From positions 8,009,316 through 8,073,315 of the forward strand of contig CM022678.1 of the NCBI GenBank assembly GCA_012295275.1: a stretch of 64,000 nt of DNA, in the 5' to 3' direction. The stretch is from Chrysomallon squamiferum. Its lineage: Eukaryota; Mollusca; Gastropoda; Neomphalida; Peltospiridae. Of the stretch, positions 25,060 to 39,062 are shown in pieces (within the stretch, counting starts at the first letter, position 1; every line of letters starts with the position of its first letter). Made by a program: the position numbers and the translations under genes. The notes beneath the pieces were generated by a model. That model had not been told where the DNA came from, made no database searches, and saw only the letters and a program-made list of their open reading frames with translations.

Positions 25060-27250
25060 TTAAATAACTGAATCTTATGTGGGTACAATCAAAGAATGCT
25101 ACAATAGCTGATTGTATAACAAGAAATGGTCTTTAAAAACAAACTGAAAAAAAAAAGAAGTCATATCTGATGTGAACTGTTAATTTTTTCATTTGAAACC
25201 ATATGATTGAAACATCAACAGTATCACTGGCTTAGACATATGAGTGTGGTATGTTACTCTATGTTTGTATACACAAAACAAAGAACTATGATTATATTTT
25301 TGCAGTGTTTGGAAGAAATCATTTGAGACATGATACTTTCGTTGGTGATAGTTACCACTGTTGTAGAATTATATGTATCCATGAGTTCTAAAACTGAGTT
25401 GCATGTACTTCCAGACAGATATATTAATTACACGAGATACTAATGACTGTTTTAAGAATTTGATTGTTAGTTTTTTGTTTACTCAACACCAATTTTGTAA
25501 TAACATTCATTTGTCATCAACTATCTAGTCATTTTAGTTATTATGTACACACACATTAAGATATTTTGTTTCTTCCAGATTTTACTACTTGAATTACATT
25601 TATTTATTAAATATTTGATTCATTTTCATTTTTTCTTAACATCAAATATAATAATAGAGGGTTTTTTTCTACATCGAGTGCTTTACCAATTTCTTTTTTA
25701 AACTGAAATAAGTTATTGTTAAAATGTTGTACAGAGGCGAGTCAGTTAGGTTATTATAATTATTTTTGTTTTTGCTGTCAGATTGATAAAATGCTTCTAT
25801 TCTGTTTACTTTTTGCTGACTCTTCTGTTAAAACGGTTTAGTAATAAATTTACTGCCTTAAAGGGTTTTTTTCTGTTTTGCTTTTTCTCTGGTGATGGTT
25901 AACAGACGGTAACTAAATAAATATTTGTTTAACAACCATGCGACAGGTAAACTACTAATGTGGTAAATGTTCTTTATGAGCGTCTTTTTGAACACAGTGG
26001 GACTGAAGATTGATCCCACAGCTAGTAGCATCTCAGTCCAACAATATGGTCTGTTAATGATAAAAGAGAAGAAACCTGATTACTTAGCTCTAAACAAGTG
26101 TTTCTATATTGACACATGCTGTTATAGCTTTTTATAAACATCTGCTGGGTATGTGGTTGGAACAGGAAAGAAAACGGCAGGTGCTGGAAGGACAATTGAA
26201 AATGTAGTTCAGAACATCTCCACACATGTATAATTTATTTGTCCCTGGTTTAACCAACAACACAGGTAATCTAGAGCTACCAACTATAAACAGAGATAAA
26301 GAAACACTTTATAAAATGACTAAGTTTATTATTCTTGTACATTTCCATTTTACAGAATATATCTTTTGTCCTTTTAATACATTATGATTATCTTGTCAAT
26401 ACAGAAATTAGTTGAAACTGCGTAGATTTTGCTTGCTCACATTAACCATGTACAACCATATTCCAATTTCTCAGAAAGTTATGATTAAAAATCTTGTAAA
26501 ATATCAAAAATGATTTGTGAAAAAGTTGTTATAAAATTAATTACATTTTTGCAAAATTAAAAACTCTAGTTTAAAAGTATAATAAATAAATAATATTAAC
26601 AATTCTATATGTTACTTTCATCAGCCTATATCAGTATATGAATTAAAAACATCACAACTATCAGAATTACATATTACAGAAACATCAGAATAAAATATTA
26701 TAAATATTTCCTTACTGTATTGACAAGACAATGTATTAAAAGAAGCACAATTTATAAAAAAAAAAAAAAATTCTGAGTATAGAATTTTGTTAGAATATAA
26801 ACAAATAATCTTCAAGACATGATTTGTAAATTACAGGAAAGACAAATAGAAAATTTTCAAAGATCGACCCATACATAACAGACTGTTTGTTTCTGTGTTG
26901 ATCACCCCACTTTTCTCAGTCAGTTCAGTAACCGCAGCAAATAATCTCAGTTTGAATACTGCATAGTTCACAAGTTCTCAAGTAAATGTGCCCGACAAAA
27001 AAGGAAGTGATTATTATTTGCTTTTCTTACAGTTTATTTGTTTTTACATATTTGTGAGGTGTGAAAATTACAGTATAGGCAGTCAGGAGAAATGTTTGTT
27101 AAACTTTCAAAAGCAGACAGGGTTATATCTTGTAAACTACTTGTCTGGTCATGCTAAAAATGGAAATTTGAGCTTCTTCAGCACCAGTTATCTTTACTAC
27201 CCTTAACTTCAGATCTTAAATAACAGAATCGTATCTTGAAGATTATTAAA
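25060..27250. repeat. Segmental duplication block, copy 1
   Basis: From about 25165 to 27250 this matches 43946-46500 nearly continuously, including 26000-26240 against 45320-45540. Copy 2 carries about 530 extra bases (roughly 44540-45090) that are missing here at 25755. No gene recognised; the minus-strand frame at 26022-26225 is kept in both copies simply because the duplication is recent. Confidence 0.8.
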
Positions 27251-28874
27251 ATCCAGAAATAAATTGTTAGTAATGCAACAAAAACTATTTACAAACATGA
27301 AAAAACTTTTAAAATGTAAAAAAAATGAAAAAGAAAAAGAAATAGTCTATTAATATATAAATAAATAAACTTTACTATGACCAATTAAAAAAAAAAAAAA
27401 AAAAAAAAAAATTCAGTGGCTTTAAGTCCAGGCTAAAAAATTCAGTTATTTAAATTAACGTCATGAAAGGAAATTTGAAACAACATACAACAACAATAAC
27501 AATAATCAATAAACCACTGAAATCAGATACAATTTTAAAAGAATTAAGTTTCTGACATTATGGAAAAAAATGTATAAATCTTAAATAAACTTATAGTAGA
27601 GAAAAATATTTGAATGTTTTCAATAAGGACATCAGAAAATATCCAAAAACAAATAAAAAATAAATTACAAAAAAAAAATAAAAATAAAAAAATAATAATA
27701 AAAATTACAAAAACCTAGATAAGAAATATAACAGAACAAAATGCAACCTACTGCACAATAATGATAAAAAATTACACACACACTCTTGTATCAAAGTTTT
27801 ACAAATCAGAAATAACTTTTAACAAGACAAAAATGATAAATAAAATAAGTACAAAAAAGGGGAAGAACTTAAATTAAAAGTCTGTTTATGTAACAATATT
27901 TTTCTTAATGTTCTAATTCTCTCATTTAAATTTTCATTAATAATGTAATCAACTGAACTTAAATTTTGTTTGCTCTAATAGATACATTTTGAACACAAAT
28001 CTTGTAAAATATCAAAAATGATTTGTGAAGAAAGTTGTTATAAAATTAATTAAATTTTTGCAAAATTTTAAACTAGTTTAAAAGTATAAAAAATAAATAG
28101 CGTTTTAATAGTAAATATCATCAGAATTACATTTTATAAATATTTCCTTACTGTATTGACAAGACAATGCATTAAAACAAACACAATTTATATATGTAAA
28201 AAAACCGAAACAAACAAACAAAAAAACACATTTCTGAGTATAGAATTTTGTTAGAGTATAAACAGATAATCTTCAAGACATGATTTGTAAATTACAGGAA
28301 AGACAAATAGAAAATTTTCAAAGATCAACCCATACATAACAGACTGTTTGTTTCTGTGTTGATCACCCCACTTTTCTCAGTCAGTTCAGTAACCGCAGCA
28401 AATAATCCCAGTTTGAATACTGCATAGTTCACAAGTTTTCAGGTAAATGTGTTATTCAGAAAATGATACCTGACAAAACAATAAGTGATAGGAACAAAAT
28501 CCTGCAGATAATATGATAATAACATATATTTGTGAGCTGTGATCATTAGAATATAGGCAGACAGAAGAAATGTTTGTTAAAATTTCAGAAACAGGGATGG
28601 TTATATCTTGTAAACTGCTTGTGTGGTCATGGTAAAACTGGAAATATCAGCTTCTTCAGCACCAGTTATCTTTACTACCCTTAACTGCAGATCTTAAATA
28701 ACAGAATCATATCTTGAAGATTATTAAAATCCAGATATAAATTGTTAGTAATGCTATGAAAACTATTTACAAACATAAGAAAACTTTTAAAATGGAAAAA
28801 AACAAAAACAAGAAAAAAAAAAGAAGAAAAAGTCTATTAATAAATAAATAAATAAACTTTTCTATGACCAATTG

Positions 28875-28909
<35 letters not shown>

Positions 28910-29760
28910 ATTCAGTGGCTTTAAGTCTAGGCAAAAAAATTCAGTTATTTAAATTAACGTCATGAAAGGAAATTTGAAAAAACAAACGACAACAATAATC
29001 AATAAACCACTGAAATCAGATACAATTTTAAAATAATTAATTTTTGACATTATGGAAAAAAATGTATAAATCTTAAATAAACTTATAGTAGAGAAAAATA
29101 TCTGAATTTTTTCAATAAGGACATCAGTAAATATCCAAAAACGAATAAAAAAATAAATTATAAAACAATTATAAAAAAAAAAAAATAAATAAATAAATAA
29201 ATAAATAAATAAAAATTACAAAAACCTAGATAAGAAATATAACAGAAAAAAAAATGCATCCTACTGCACAATAATGATAAGAAATTACACACACACACAC
29301 TCTTGTATCAAAGTTTTACAAATCAGAAATAACTTTTAACAAGACAAAAATGATAAATAAAATAAGTACAAAACAAAGGGGAGAACTTATATTATCATCA
29401 GAATAAAGAAATGTTATACCATTCTGAATTTACTTTACATTAAATGTCAATTTTGAGTTTGTTAATCCCAGTGTTTCTTAGTTTAAAATAAGTGTTTTCT
29501 GAATTATTTAATTCACTACATAGAATATAAAATTATGAACAGAAACAAATTTAGCAAAGAGGCACTACTGAGGTTCCGTCACAATAAAAAAAACTTTTTC
29601 AGCAGTTTGAACATATGTTAAATACAGAATCGGTATCACTTTACTATGAACAATAATAAAAAAAAAACCTTCAAACAAATAAAAAAATAAAAAAGCAACA
29701 ATTACATATTGTCATTGGATTTAAATCAACAACAAGAATAGATAAACCATTGAAAACGTG
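27250..29760. repeat. Tandem duplication downstream of K3
   Basis: Positions about 26480-27960 and 27990-29400 are tandem copies of a block of roughly 1.5 kb (shared gatcttaaataacagaatc, poly-A tracts, and aaaaacctagataagaaata). A further copy lies at 45800-46960. Poly-A runs at about 27385-27410 and 28874-28908 occupy the same place in both units. The part at 29400-29700 matches 46960-47280 downstream of K4. No gene seen. Confidence 0.75.
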
Positions 29761-29770
29761 AGAAATTTTA

Positions 29771-29850
29771 CAGGGTGGTCCACAAAAAGCTGTGCAGTTT
29801 TAATTTGTCACAATTTCTACAAATGTTGCCGTTTTTCCAAGATTTTTCAG
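29771..29850. mobile_element. DNA-transposon end remnant
   Basis: The segment starts CAGGGTGGTCCACAAAAAGC, typical of the inverted terminal repeat of mariner/Tc1-type elements, followed by AT-rich sequence. No partner end was found, so this is a truncated remnant. Confidence 0.4.
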
Positions 29851-29880
29851 CCAGGGGTAGGATAGGACATTATTAATATT

Positions 29881-32800
29881 CTAATCTTTCTGATATGATA
29901 AATCTGAACTTTTATTTTTAATTATATTTGAATTATTTGGGATATCTCTATTTGCATTTTTTGGGAACAAAGTGTCTCTAACTTTCTTGAACTTTTCATC
30001 GTAATTTTCTGAAACAAAAATAATGTATATCATCAGAATAAAGAAATATTATAATTCAACACGAATCCAAATAAATTACGTAAAATGAATCTGTATAAAG
30101 TAACAGATGAAGAAAGAAAGAAAAATACAGTAAGACAAAGAAGGAGAAAAAACAAGACCATGAAAAAAAAAGAGAAGAAAAAACAGAAAAAGAAAATAGA
30201 AAGAAAAACATTAAAGAACAAAAAATAAATATATAAATAAGTGAGCGAATGAATGAATAAATAAACATGAATATTTGAATAAATAAATAAACAATACTGA
30301 ATATATCTCTACTTGATCTAACACACCTCTTCATCCCTGGAACTATTCACCTGTGGACCGTATTTAATTATCAATCATACTTATACATCTTTTAAGTAAA
30401 TATGACAACGTATGTATAGAAAAAAAGAAGATAATACAATAAGAAGGATTTAATTAGTCTAGTGCATACCTTTTAAATGCTCCCAAATTTCTTCATTAAT
30501 ATCGTTCAAATAAGCTTTTGTATTATAGACATCACCATTTCCAGATCTGTCATTAACACTCAAAGTCATTTTAGCAAAATTGGGTAATTTACCAATATTA
30601 TCATCGAAATTTGCTGAAACAAAAATAAGGTATATCATCAGAATAAACTGATTTTATAATTCAACACGAATCCAAATAAATTACTTAAAATGAATCTGTA
30701 TAAAGTAACAGATGAAGAAAGAAAGAAAAATACTGTAAGACAAAGAAGGAGAAAAAATAAGACAATGAAAAAAAAGAAGAAAAAACAGAAAAAGAAAATA
30801 GAAAGAAAAACATTAAAGAACAAAAAATAAATATATAAATAAGTGAGCGAATGAATGAATAAATAAACATGAATATTTGAATAACTAAATAAACAAAACT
30901 GAACATATTTTTACTTTATCTAACACACCTCTTCATCCCTGGAACTGAACACCTGTGGACCGTATTTAATTATCAGTCATAATTATACATCTTTTAAGTA
31001 AATATGACAACGTATGTATAGAAAAAAAAGAAGATAATACAACAAGAAGGATTTAATTAGTCTAGTGCATACCTTTTAAATGCTCCGAACTTTCTTCATT
31101 AATATCGTTCAAATAAGGTTTTGTATTATGCTTGTCATTAGCTTTTTTATTAAAAATACTCAAAATCATTCCAGCAAGCCTGGTAAAAACATTCTCATTA
31201 TGACAGTACTAGAAGAAAGAAGAAAAAATTGTAATAACGAGAAACAACAGCAATATTATAAATAACAGCAACAACAATAACGGCATCATAAACAACGAAA
31301 ATAATAATAATTACTGAAGACTGTTTTTCATTTTGTCATTAAAAGTACAGTTTATACAATATAATTTTGAATATATTCAAAATAATAATAATAATAATAA
31401 CAGCATTTGATAACAATTTGATAACAACAATAATAATTAGTAATAGTGATACTGATATTAACAATAACAAAGGAATAAAATCTATCAATATTAAAATAAG
31501 GAAAATAACAACAATAAATGTGCACAAATTTAATATTATTTCTGTTTTTACCTTTGCAAGGTTTCCAGAATCGTTTTGCAGCTGAACGCGAGCTACCCGC
31601 TTTCCAGTGTAGAGGGTGAACACTTGTGCTATAATGTTATACAGGTCGTATTCAGATACGTTTCCTCGATTTTTACTTCTTTCAAAATCTATGATTATTA
31701 TCTTCAAATTTTCCAAAATCAATACATTGCATGCTGGAAGGTAAATAAATAAATAAATATATATATCTATGTATGTATGAATGTATGTATGTATACATAT
31801 ATATGTATAATTTTTTTTTTTGTGACTGACATAAAAATGCTTCAGTAATAACCAGTATAATAAAAATAAAATTTGATAACAAAATTTTATTTACATACAT
31901 TGATCTTTTTGTAAAATGTTTCTGTAATCTCTATTCATATAGTTACGTTTAGTCAGAATTTTCAGTGATTTTAATTAGGCACATTTTAAAAGCCATGGAG
32001 ATGGGAGTTGTAAATAGACAGTTAACAATATCACTGCTACTTATCAGATGCTACTTAATAAGATCTATTTGGGAATTCTATGGACTTTGTAAATATTCAA
32101 AGTAATTAAAATGCTTCAAACCATGCAGGTCTTCGTGAGTCCAGCCCTTTTCATACATGTTTATCAATGCTGTTAATAATTGCCCAAGAAAGTAGAGAGC
32201 AAACCAAAAACGACAATCTTCCGGTATTTTATTGAGGGCCTCTTCATTTGTAAGCGCTGTATTTTGATACAATAACAATAACAATAACAATAACAATAAC
32301 AACAACAACAACAACAACAACAATAATAATAATAATAATAATAATAATAAAGCAATAAAAATTAAAATGAAATAGAATGAAAGAATATGCAAGTATGTAG
32401 TTTGACAAAAATCATTATGAAAATAGTTCAAATAAGAACAAATATTTTATTTAACACTAAAAACATTTTGTATCTACATGCATAAACTGTGATTGTGAAA
32501 TTTGTTTTTACATTGAATACGTTGCATTATTTTTCAACTAGAATTAAAAGTTTCATACAGCCATAATTAATTGTAATTGTAATTAGCCAATAAATAAAAC
32601 TATACCTATAACAAAGTTTATTATCTGCAGTTGAATATAAAATGGTAAAAACGAAACATATATAGTAGTATTTGTGTGTACATTTATTCTATATTGATTC
32701 TGGATAGCATAAGCAGAAGAGCGATTCAAAACAAAAAAATAAAAGTAAAAAACATTTTGTATCTACATGCGTATACTGTTGCGAAATTTTTTTATACTGA

Positions 32801-35800
32801 TTATATCTGTAACCAGCCAGTAAATAAAACTATATCTATAGCAAAATTTATTATCTGCAGTTGAATATAAAATGATAATAAAAGAAACATTTGTTACATT
32901 TTGTTTCAGGGTAGCAAAACAGCACAAGAGGTATTTTTAAATAAATTAAAAATAATAAAAAGTTGCTTCTTCTCACCTGGCACAAGTAATTCCATATGAA
33001 GATAGATCTGATTCTCCTCCCATCTAATCATATACAACTTGGGCACAAATCCTGTTTCATTCAAATCAGCCAAACATTTTACTTCATTTATGTTATAGTG
33101 TGGAATCTGAAATTCATCAAACTATTTCACTGCAGTCATGACATTAATGAATGAAAATCACTGTCTCAATAAATGGATGGAAATTATAAAAGGAATGAAT
33201 GAAGAGAACAGATGAATAAATGGATAAATATCAGTCAGTGAATAAAATAATTAACATTAAAGGAGGAACAAATGAATAAAATAATAAATGATTAACAAAA
33301 TCTCCATTCCACAAATGTTACAAGGTGGTATGTCTATGTTTATATACAAGAAAGTATTTCCTATAAAATCAAAGTACACAAAAGGAAATTCAATGAAAGG
33401 ACTATTTTAATAAATAAATGAAACTTTTATAGTCATCTTTCGATTGACTAACCAGTGAAAATTAAATGTTTCAGTTACTTATAGAAACTCACTTTCTTCA
33501 TCACATGTTCTGAATAATAATAATAACTGATCAACAAAATCTTCATTCCACAAATTTTACCAGGTGGCATGTTTATGTTTTTATACAAGAAAGCATTTCC
33601 TATGAAATCAAAGTGCACAAGAGGAAATTCACTGAAAGGACTAATTTAATAAAGGAAACTTTTCTATGCATCTTTCCATTGAAAAAGTGGTGTAAATTAA
33701 ACGTTCTATTTATTTATAGTAACTCACCTTCTTCATCGCATGTATTGTGTTAGTGCCAGAATCTGTAACTATGAATACATTGCGTTTGATTTCATTATTA
33801 TAACGAATTTGATCCTGTTTAAATTGATTTGTTTCCTTGTAGTTTCCATTTTCCAAAGTTATCTGTAAAAATAATGACATCAAGCTGATATTCATAAATA
33901 CAGGATTATATCTATTCACTATTCTATTTTAATTGTAAATACTCAGTCAATTTTGATATTTCTAACATCGTACGTTTAATTTTAATTATAAATACTCATG
34001 TTATTCTTTCTTACACTCACACACACATACGCACACCGTTTGCTGATTAAATTTGAAATACATTAAAATATATATACATATCAAAGTGAAGTTGCAGTAG
34101 TAACATTAAGCATTAGCGATGGTGAATGGGGAAAAAGTTCAAACCAAATCAGAGATTAAGCGCTTTCCAAATATACAGCTGTACATTTGAGCCAGGTCAT
34201 ATATATAAGTATATACAATATATAAACTTCATCAACTTTATCTTATTTTCACAACATCATAAAAACAAGACTGAAATATACAATGCTGTTAAGCTGTTTT
34301 GTTTTGGGGCTTTTTTTGTGTGTGTTTTAAAAAAAAAAAATTGTTAGGAATTTTATTTTAAAATTACCTTTGAACAATCAAGAACGACTTTAAAACAGAA
34401 ATGGATTTCTTTTGCAAATTCAATCAGTTTGGACACCGAACTCTTTATATCTGCATAATTTTTGGATTGCTTTATACAGGCTGTTATTTCAACACATCTC
34501 GGGTCTGTCAAAAAATAAAAATAAAAACAAAAACAAATATATTATTCTTATTCAATAGTTGGTCTCTCTCCGTCCATCTCAAACTAATCTGAGGATGTAG
34601 TCTATAGAGACATATTCCCTATGAAATACAATGGTAAACAGATAATAGAATTTTGCAGTTTAATGAAGACACAATTTAATTTGCTTTCTTTCAGTCCTAA
34701 TATGTCACTAAGCGAGCTAAAACAAACAATTTATAAACTGTAATTTGACTGAAAGACTAGAAATTCCAAACTGTCCAATCAGAATGCATATTACAAATTA
34801 TGAAATTTACTGCGACCAATCAGAAATGATTATATAACATATATAAAGAAAGAAAGACACGAAAAAGAAAGTCTGTGTATACATTTAGTTTCACAAACAT
34901 GAATAATTTACAAATATTTTGTACATTTCTAAACTGATATCTCAAACAAGTATAAAGAGTTTCTGCCAGTATAACTATATCTACACTGTATGAAATCATC
35001 CAAACAGTTAAATACAGTTAAAATACACATTAATCTCCCCACTAAAAAAAAACAAACAATGTATATATATGTACATGCCTTTTTTTTCATAAAGACTTGT
35101 GATGAAATCCATCCACTTGTTTTTTATATCTGGCATCTGCTGTTGAACTATAGAAAGAAAGTTATCTATGCGAAAAAGAAACAGAAATTATAGAAACAGA
35201 ACAAGATGTAAATTTACAATAATGTTTAGTGTAAGTTTTTAATATTAATAAAATTTGAAATAAACAAAACACCAGTAATTGCTAACTTTTAAAACAAAGT
35301 AATTGCTGAATAATATCCATTATGTAAATGTGTATGTCAGAATATTTGAATGTCTATGTGTGTATAGGTGTATCTTATTTTGTACATTTCTAAATTGAGA
35401 TCTCAAAAAAATATAAAGGGTTCCTGCCAGCATAACTATATCTACACAGTGTCAAACCATCCGAACGGTTAAATACAGTTAAAATAAACATTAAAACCCC
35501 CAAAATAAACATACCTGGCTTCTCAAAAAAACCATTTATGAATTTCATCCACTTGTCTTTTTCCTCCATAGAAAGAAATTTACCTATACGAAAAAGAAAC
35601 AGAAATTACAGAAACAGCAAAAGATGTAAATTTACAATAATTGTTAGTGTAAGTTTTAGTGTTAATAAAATTTGTAAAAAAAACAAGACAACAGTGATTA
35701 ATTGTTAAAATAAAGCAATTGCTTAAAATGTAAATGTGTATGTCAGAATATTTGAATGTGTGTATATGTCTCTCACTGTGTATGTATTTATGCGCTTGTG

Positions 35801-36173
35801 TGTTTATCTATTTATATAGATTTTGTATTTGGTTAGGATTTGTGTGTTTTTATGTACTTATGTACATATGAGTGCTATGTATTGATGTAAATATGTTTTT
35901 ATGTGTAAGTGTACATGTATGTATGTGTAAAACACACACAGATATACTGGATAAAGCTGATATCATAAGACACTAACCAGTTATTTCCTATAATTTGTGT
36001 GTATGTGGAGTGTGTGTGTGCGTGCGTGTGTGTATGTACTGAGCATATATGTGTGCGTTTAAATTCACACTGGAATACGTACTATTTTGTTTATTTTTCT
36101 CAGTATCCTTATCTTCTTTGACAGTCAGTGATAAATATATCTCCCTGCTTTCACAAGTTATATTGTCATTAAT
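29881..36173 (-). CDS. Kinase-like gene K3, predicted pseudokinase
   Basis: A paralogue of K2. Exons in reading order: 36083-36173, 35515-35583, 35079-35165, 34368-34504, 33728-33862, 32977-33106, 32122-32256 (WTHEDLH), 31552-31733 (ACNVLI, IIIDFERS, VFTLYTGK), 31073-31208, 30470-30613, 29881-30008 (ends DLSYQKD, stop). The lengths total 1374 bases, one continuous frame of 457 residues plus stop. The beta3 Lys (HAMKK) and loop Asn remain, but the glycine loop is gone, HRD is HED and DFG is DFE, so loss of catalysis is expected while the frame stays open. The donor at 35079 appears to be the rare GC type (aag/gcatgt). The short exon equivalent to K2 20541-20595 has decayed near 34700, and the next acceptor is shifted so that frame is kept. 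The start Met is not identified. Confidence 0.7.
30015..31073 (-). repeat. Duplicated C-lobe exon unit inside K3
   Basis: Segments of about 600 bases, 30015-30470 and 30620-31073, are nearly identical, and each adjoins a copy of the same exon: 31073-31208 (LAGMILSIFNKKAND) and 30470-30613 (AKMTLSVNDRSGNG), both ending with YLNDINEE. K1 and K2 have one such exon each (4494-4638, 16910-17081). Both K3 exons splice in phase, so the predicted protein carries the module twice. Confidence 0.75.
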
Positions 36174-36574
36174 CTGTAAATAAATGTATCTAAATAGGAA
36201 AACTGACAAATATGAACCTTTTTTTTTTTTTTTTTTGGTGTAGGACTTGAAATATATGCACTTAGGACAATCGAATATATATTTTTAAATAGATCGTATG
36301 TGTGTGTGTATGTGTGTGCATGTGCGTGCGTGTGTAATTCTATTTTAAATACAATGCATTCTGATTCACCTGAGTTACTATTATTTGTATATTTCTCATT
36401 AAACAGGTATAATTAAAATTTATCAGTTTTATCCAATAAACGAAGACAGGTTAGCAACACTGTACTGCAAATTTTTATTTTAATTAAAACAAAAAATATC
36501 TAAAAAAAAAAGTCAGTTAAATGTCCGTAAGAAAATACTTAAAAGTAAAGAAAATAAACAATGATTTATGATTT

Positions 36575-36850
36575 AGATAATTCAGCTAAACGCTATTTTC
36601 TGTCAAAAGCTCAACAGCCGCCTTGAGTGCCCTTGCATATAACCCAAATAAAATACTTTAACTCTCCATCCACACAGAAAAAAAAAAAAAAAAAAAAAAC
36701 AAATAAACAAACAGCTGTAGGGAATGGTGAGTTAACTTGCACGGATTATTAACACATTGAAATATTTATTCAACAAAAGCCAATTGTTTTTGCTTTATGA
36801 ACAAATTTGTTCAAGTGGACCTCAGTGACAGAAGTAAAGGAGCTAATAAA
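36575..36850 (-). promoter_or_regulatory. Conserved block upstream of K3
   Basis: Counterpart of the block upstream of K2, with ctgtcaaaagctcaacagcc and cttgcacggattattaacac. A poly-A insertion at about 36679-36699 interrupts it. It is a candidate promoter or first exon region, inferred from position and conservation. Confidence 0.3.
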
Positions 36851-37630
36851 TATTCATAACAGTAAAACTTCATCAATATTCAGTTCAATAGACACTTTTT
36901 CATGTATCAGTATCTTCGAGTTTTCTTTCAGTCAATATCATTGATTTGTCTATAAAATAGAAGTGGCTAACGATCTCCACCGTGAATTTGCTATGTCACA
37001 GTAAATTCATTTTAGTGAGTAGAACGACCAAGAATTTCATATGTTTCTTTGAATGATCATGATATACAAAAGTGTTGTTTGCAATTTGTTTGTTGCCATT
37101 AAAAGGCTCACTTCTTGTTCTGTGGAAGATGTTTTTGGCAAGATGCTTACAGGACGTTACATCGTACAACAAAGATGAGACGAGCATTTAAATACTATTA
37201 AATATGATTTGCATTCATTTCTAAATCTAGCATTCAAAATGAGCAAGTAATACTGGTTTACAAAATTACACAATTCTATCCAAATACTGAGTGTTTAGAT
37301 AAAAAATTACCTCATCTTTAGTTATAAAAGATATCTATCTACATCCTACCACTGAGTTAGACCTTTGCAAAAAGTGAAGATTCTAAATTTACCAAATTTG
37401 GCACAATAGTTATTTGCTGCTTAATTTCTGTTTCAAGTGTACATCAATGTAACTGATGTTTTACTGCTGTATATCTTAACTATTTGGAAGCAAATATCAC
37501 CAGAATGAAATAGAATCTGTCTGTAATTCAAAACAGGGAAATTTGTTTTACACGTTAATATTTTTAAAAATATAATCAATATTAGACATAAATCATGGTT
37601 TCACTACAGATTTTACAACCAGAGGTCCAA
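36851..37630. other. Spacer, no gene recognised
   Basis: AT-rich single-copy-looking DNA. A minus-strand frame at 36996-37187 has no recognisable motif and no good splice context. From about 37480 it resembles 43540-43640 upstream of the KITW exon copies. Confidence 0.4.
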
Positions 37631-37636
37631 TGATTC

Positions 37637-37788
37637 TTAACAGTGTGTGCCGTATTTTAATTTTCTAATATTTCTATCATGCTCAGTCAAGAAGAAATCA
37701 ACAAGAACTCCGGCAGCGACAACAACATCCTCAGGTGTGATTACATTTTGTCCATCCACATCATCATGGCCGAACCATGTTATCTTGT
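37637..37788 (-). CDS. KITW-type 3'-terminal exon, copy 2
   Basis: Same ctgcag acceptor and reading frame as copy 1. It reads KITWFGHDDVDGQNVITPED and then VDFFLTEHDRNIRKLK, but continues five residues further (YGTHC) to its stop. Product unknown. No upstream exon was identified in the following 2 kb, so it may be an orphan. Confidence 0.45.
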
Positions 37789-37899
37789 CTGCAGAACAGA
37801 ATAATGTAATGGAATAACGTGTTAAACTATTTCGTTTCTCCTAGCTCCATTTAGTTTAACAACAACAACAACAAAAACAACAACAAAAAGAATACAAAG

Positions 37900-38787
37900 T
37901 AAGAACAAGAACAACACAGGAGTTCTAAATGTTATCAACTTTTATCAGCCTATATGAGTTAAAAATTTCACAGCTATCAGCCGATATATAACAGTACAGA
38001 AGCAGAAACGGGTGTGTGAAATTATGTCATTGAATATACAACAAATATGGCGAATAAAAAGACCCGGATGACGTGAAATTTGTGGTGAAATTGTTTCTTT
38101 TTCTATTTATATTAATTTGAGGAATCACAGCTGTGTAGTGTTTGGGCCAGAGAATAATCAACGAAACGACCTGCTTCTAAATTTTAAATTTAATAATAAT
38201 ATAATAATTAAAAAGAAGGGATTAAATATTTGTATATTACACTTCCTTGTAGTTATGGTATGGACTAGGTAATTCATGAATTATTTTTATATTTTAATGC
38301 ACAAGTAAAGTTTGAAATATTATTTAATTATCCATTATCTGATCGTAATAAGGAAACTTAAATCAAACTTACATCTTCTCGCTCCATGTTGCTTAACTTT
38401 CGTAAACTGTGACAGCTTTACCTTTTCAGTTTTATATATCAGGGGTCTACTTTCATTACGGAAATTGCGTGAATCGGTAAAAGCTATATAAGGGAAATTA
38501 CCTCATGAGGTAATGTTATGACCTAGTTGGATGACAAGAGTACAAACACATTCATGACTAGACCCCTTATTATATATACGTGCACGCCAGGATATAGTCC
38601 ATTTTTTTAATAAATTACTTATATAGTGAAATTCTGAATTCTACTGACAGAATTCGTTTAATATATTATCTATTTTAAAAAAAAAACCCATTTATCTGGA
38701 AAATGAGATCAGTTTGGTTGACGAAGCCTTCGTAATTTTTCTTCTTATTCTTGTCTGATTATTATTATTATCATTAGTGTTATTATT

Positions 38788-38850
<63 letters not shown>

Positions 38851-39027
38851 GACTACTACTATTACTACTTTTATTATTCAGTTCCATCATCGAAGAAAAT
38901 TATATCTGTGTCATCCAGTTCTAACTGGTCTTAACAAACCTTACAATCCAGTTTCGTAAATTTCTTTCTTATGAGCCTAGCAGCATTTTTAATGTGTTGT
39001 TTCGTTTGCACCTTTTATAACAATATA

Positions 39028-39062
<35 letters not shown>

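Noticed and set aside
26022-26225. Open frame conserved at 45352-45597
   Set aside because: Conservation is explained by recent segmental duplication of the whole block; there is no splice context or recognisable motif.
33480-33520. Possible extra K3 glycine-loop exon (HVMKK-like)
   Set aside because: Only the last few codons and donor resemble the real exon at 33728-33862; the rest is intron repeat, so it is a duplicated scrap.
36996-37187. Minus-strand 63-codon open frame
   Set aside because: No paralogue among the kinase spacers, no splice sites of quality and no recognisable motif.
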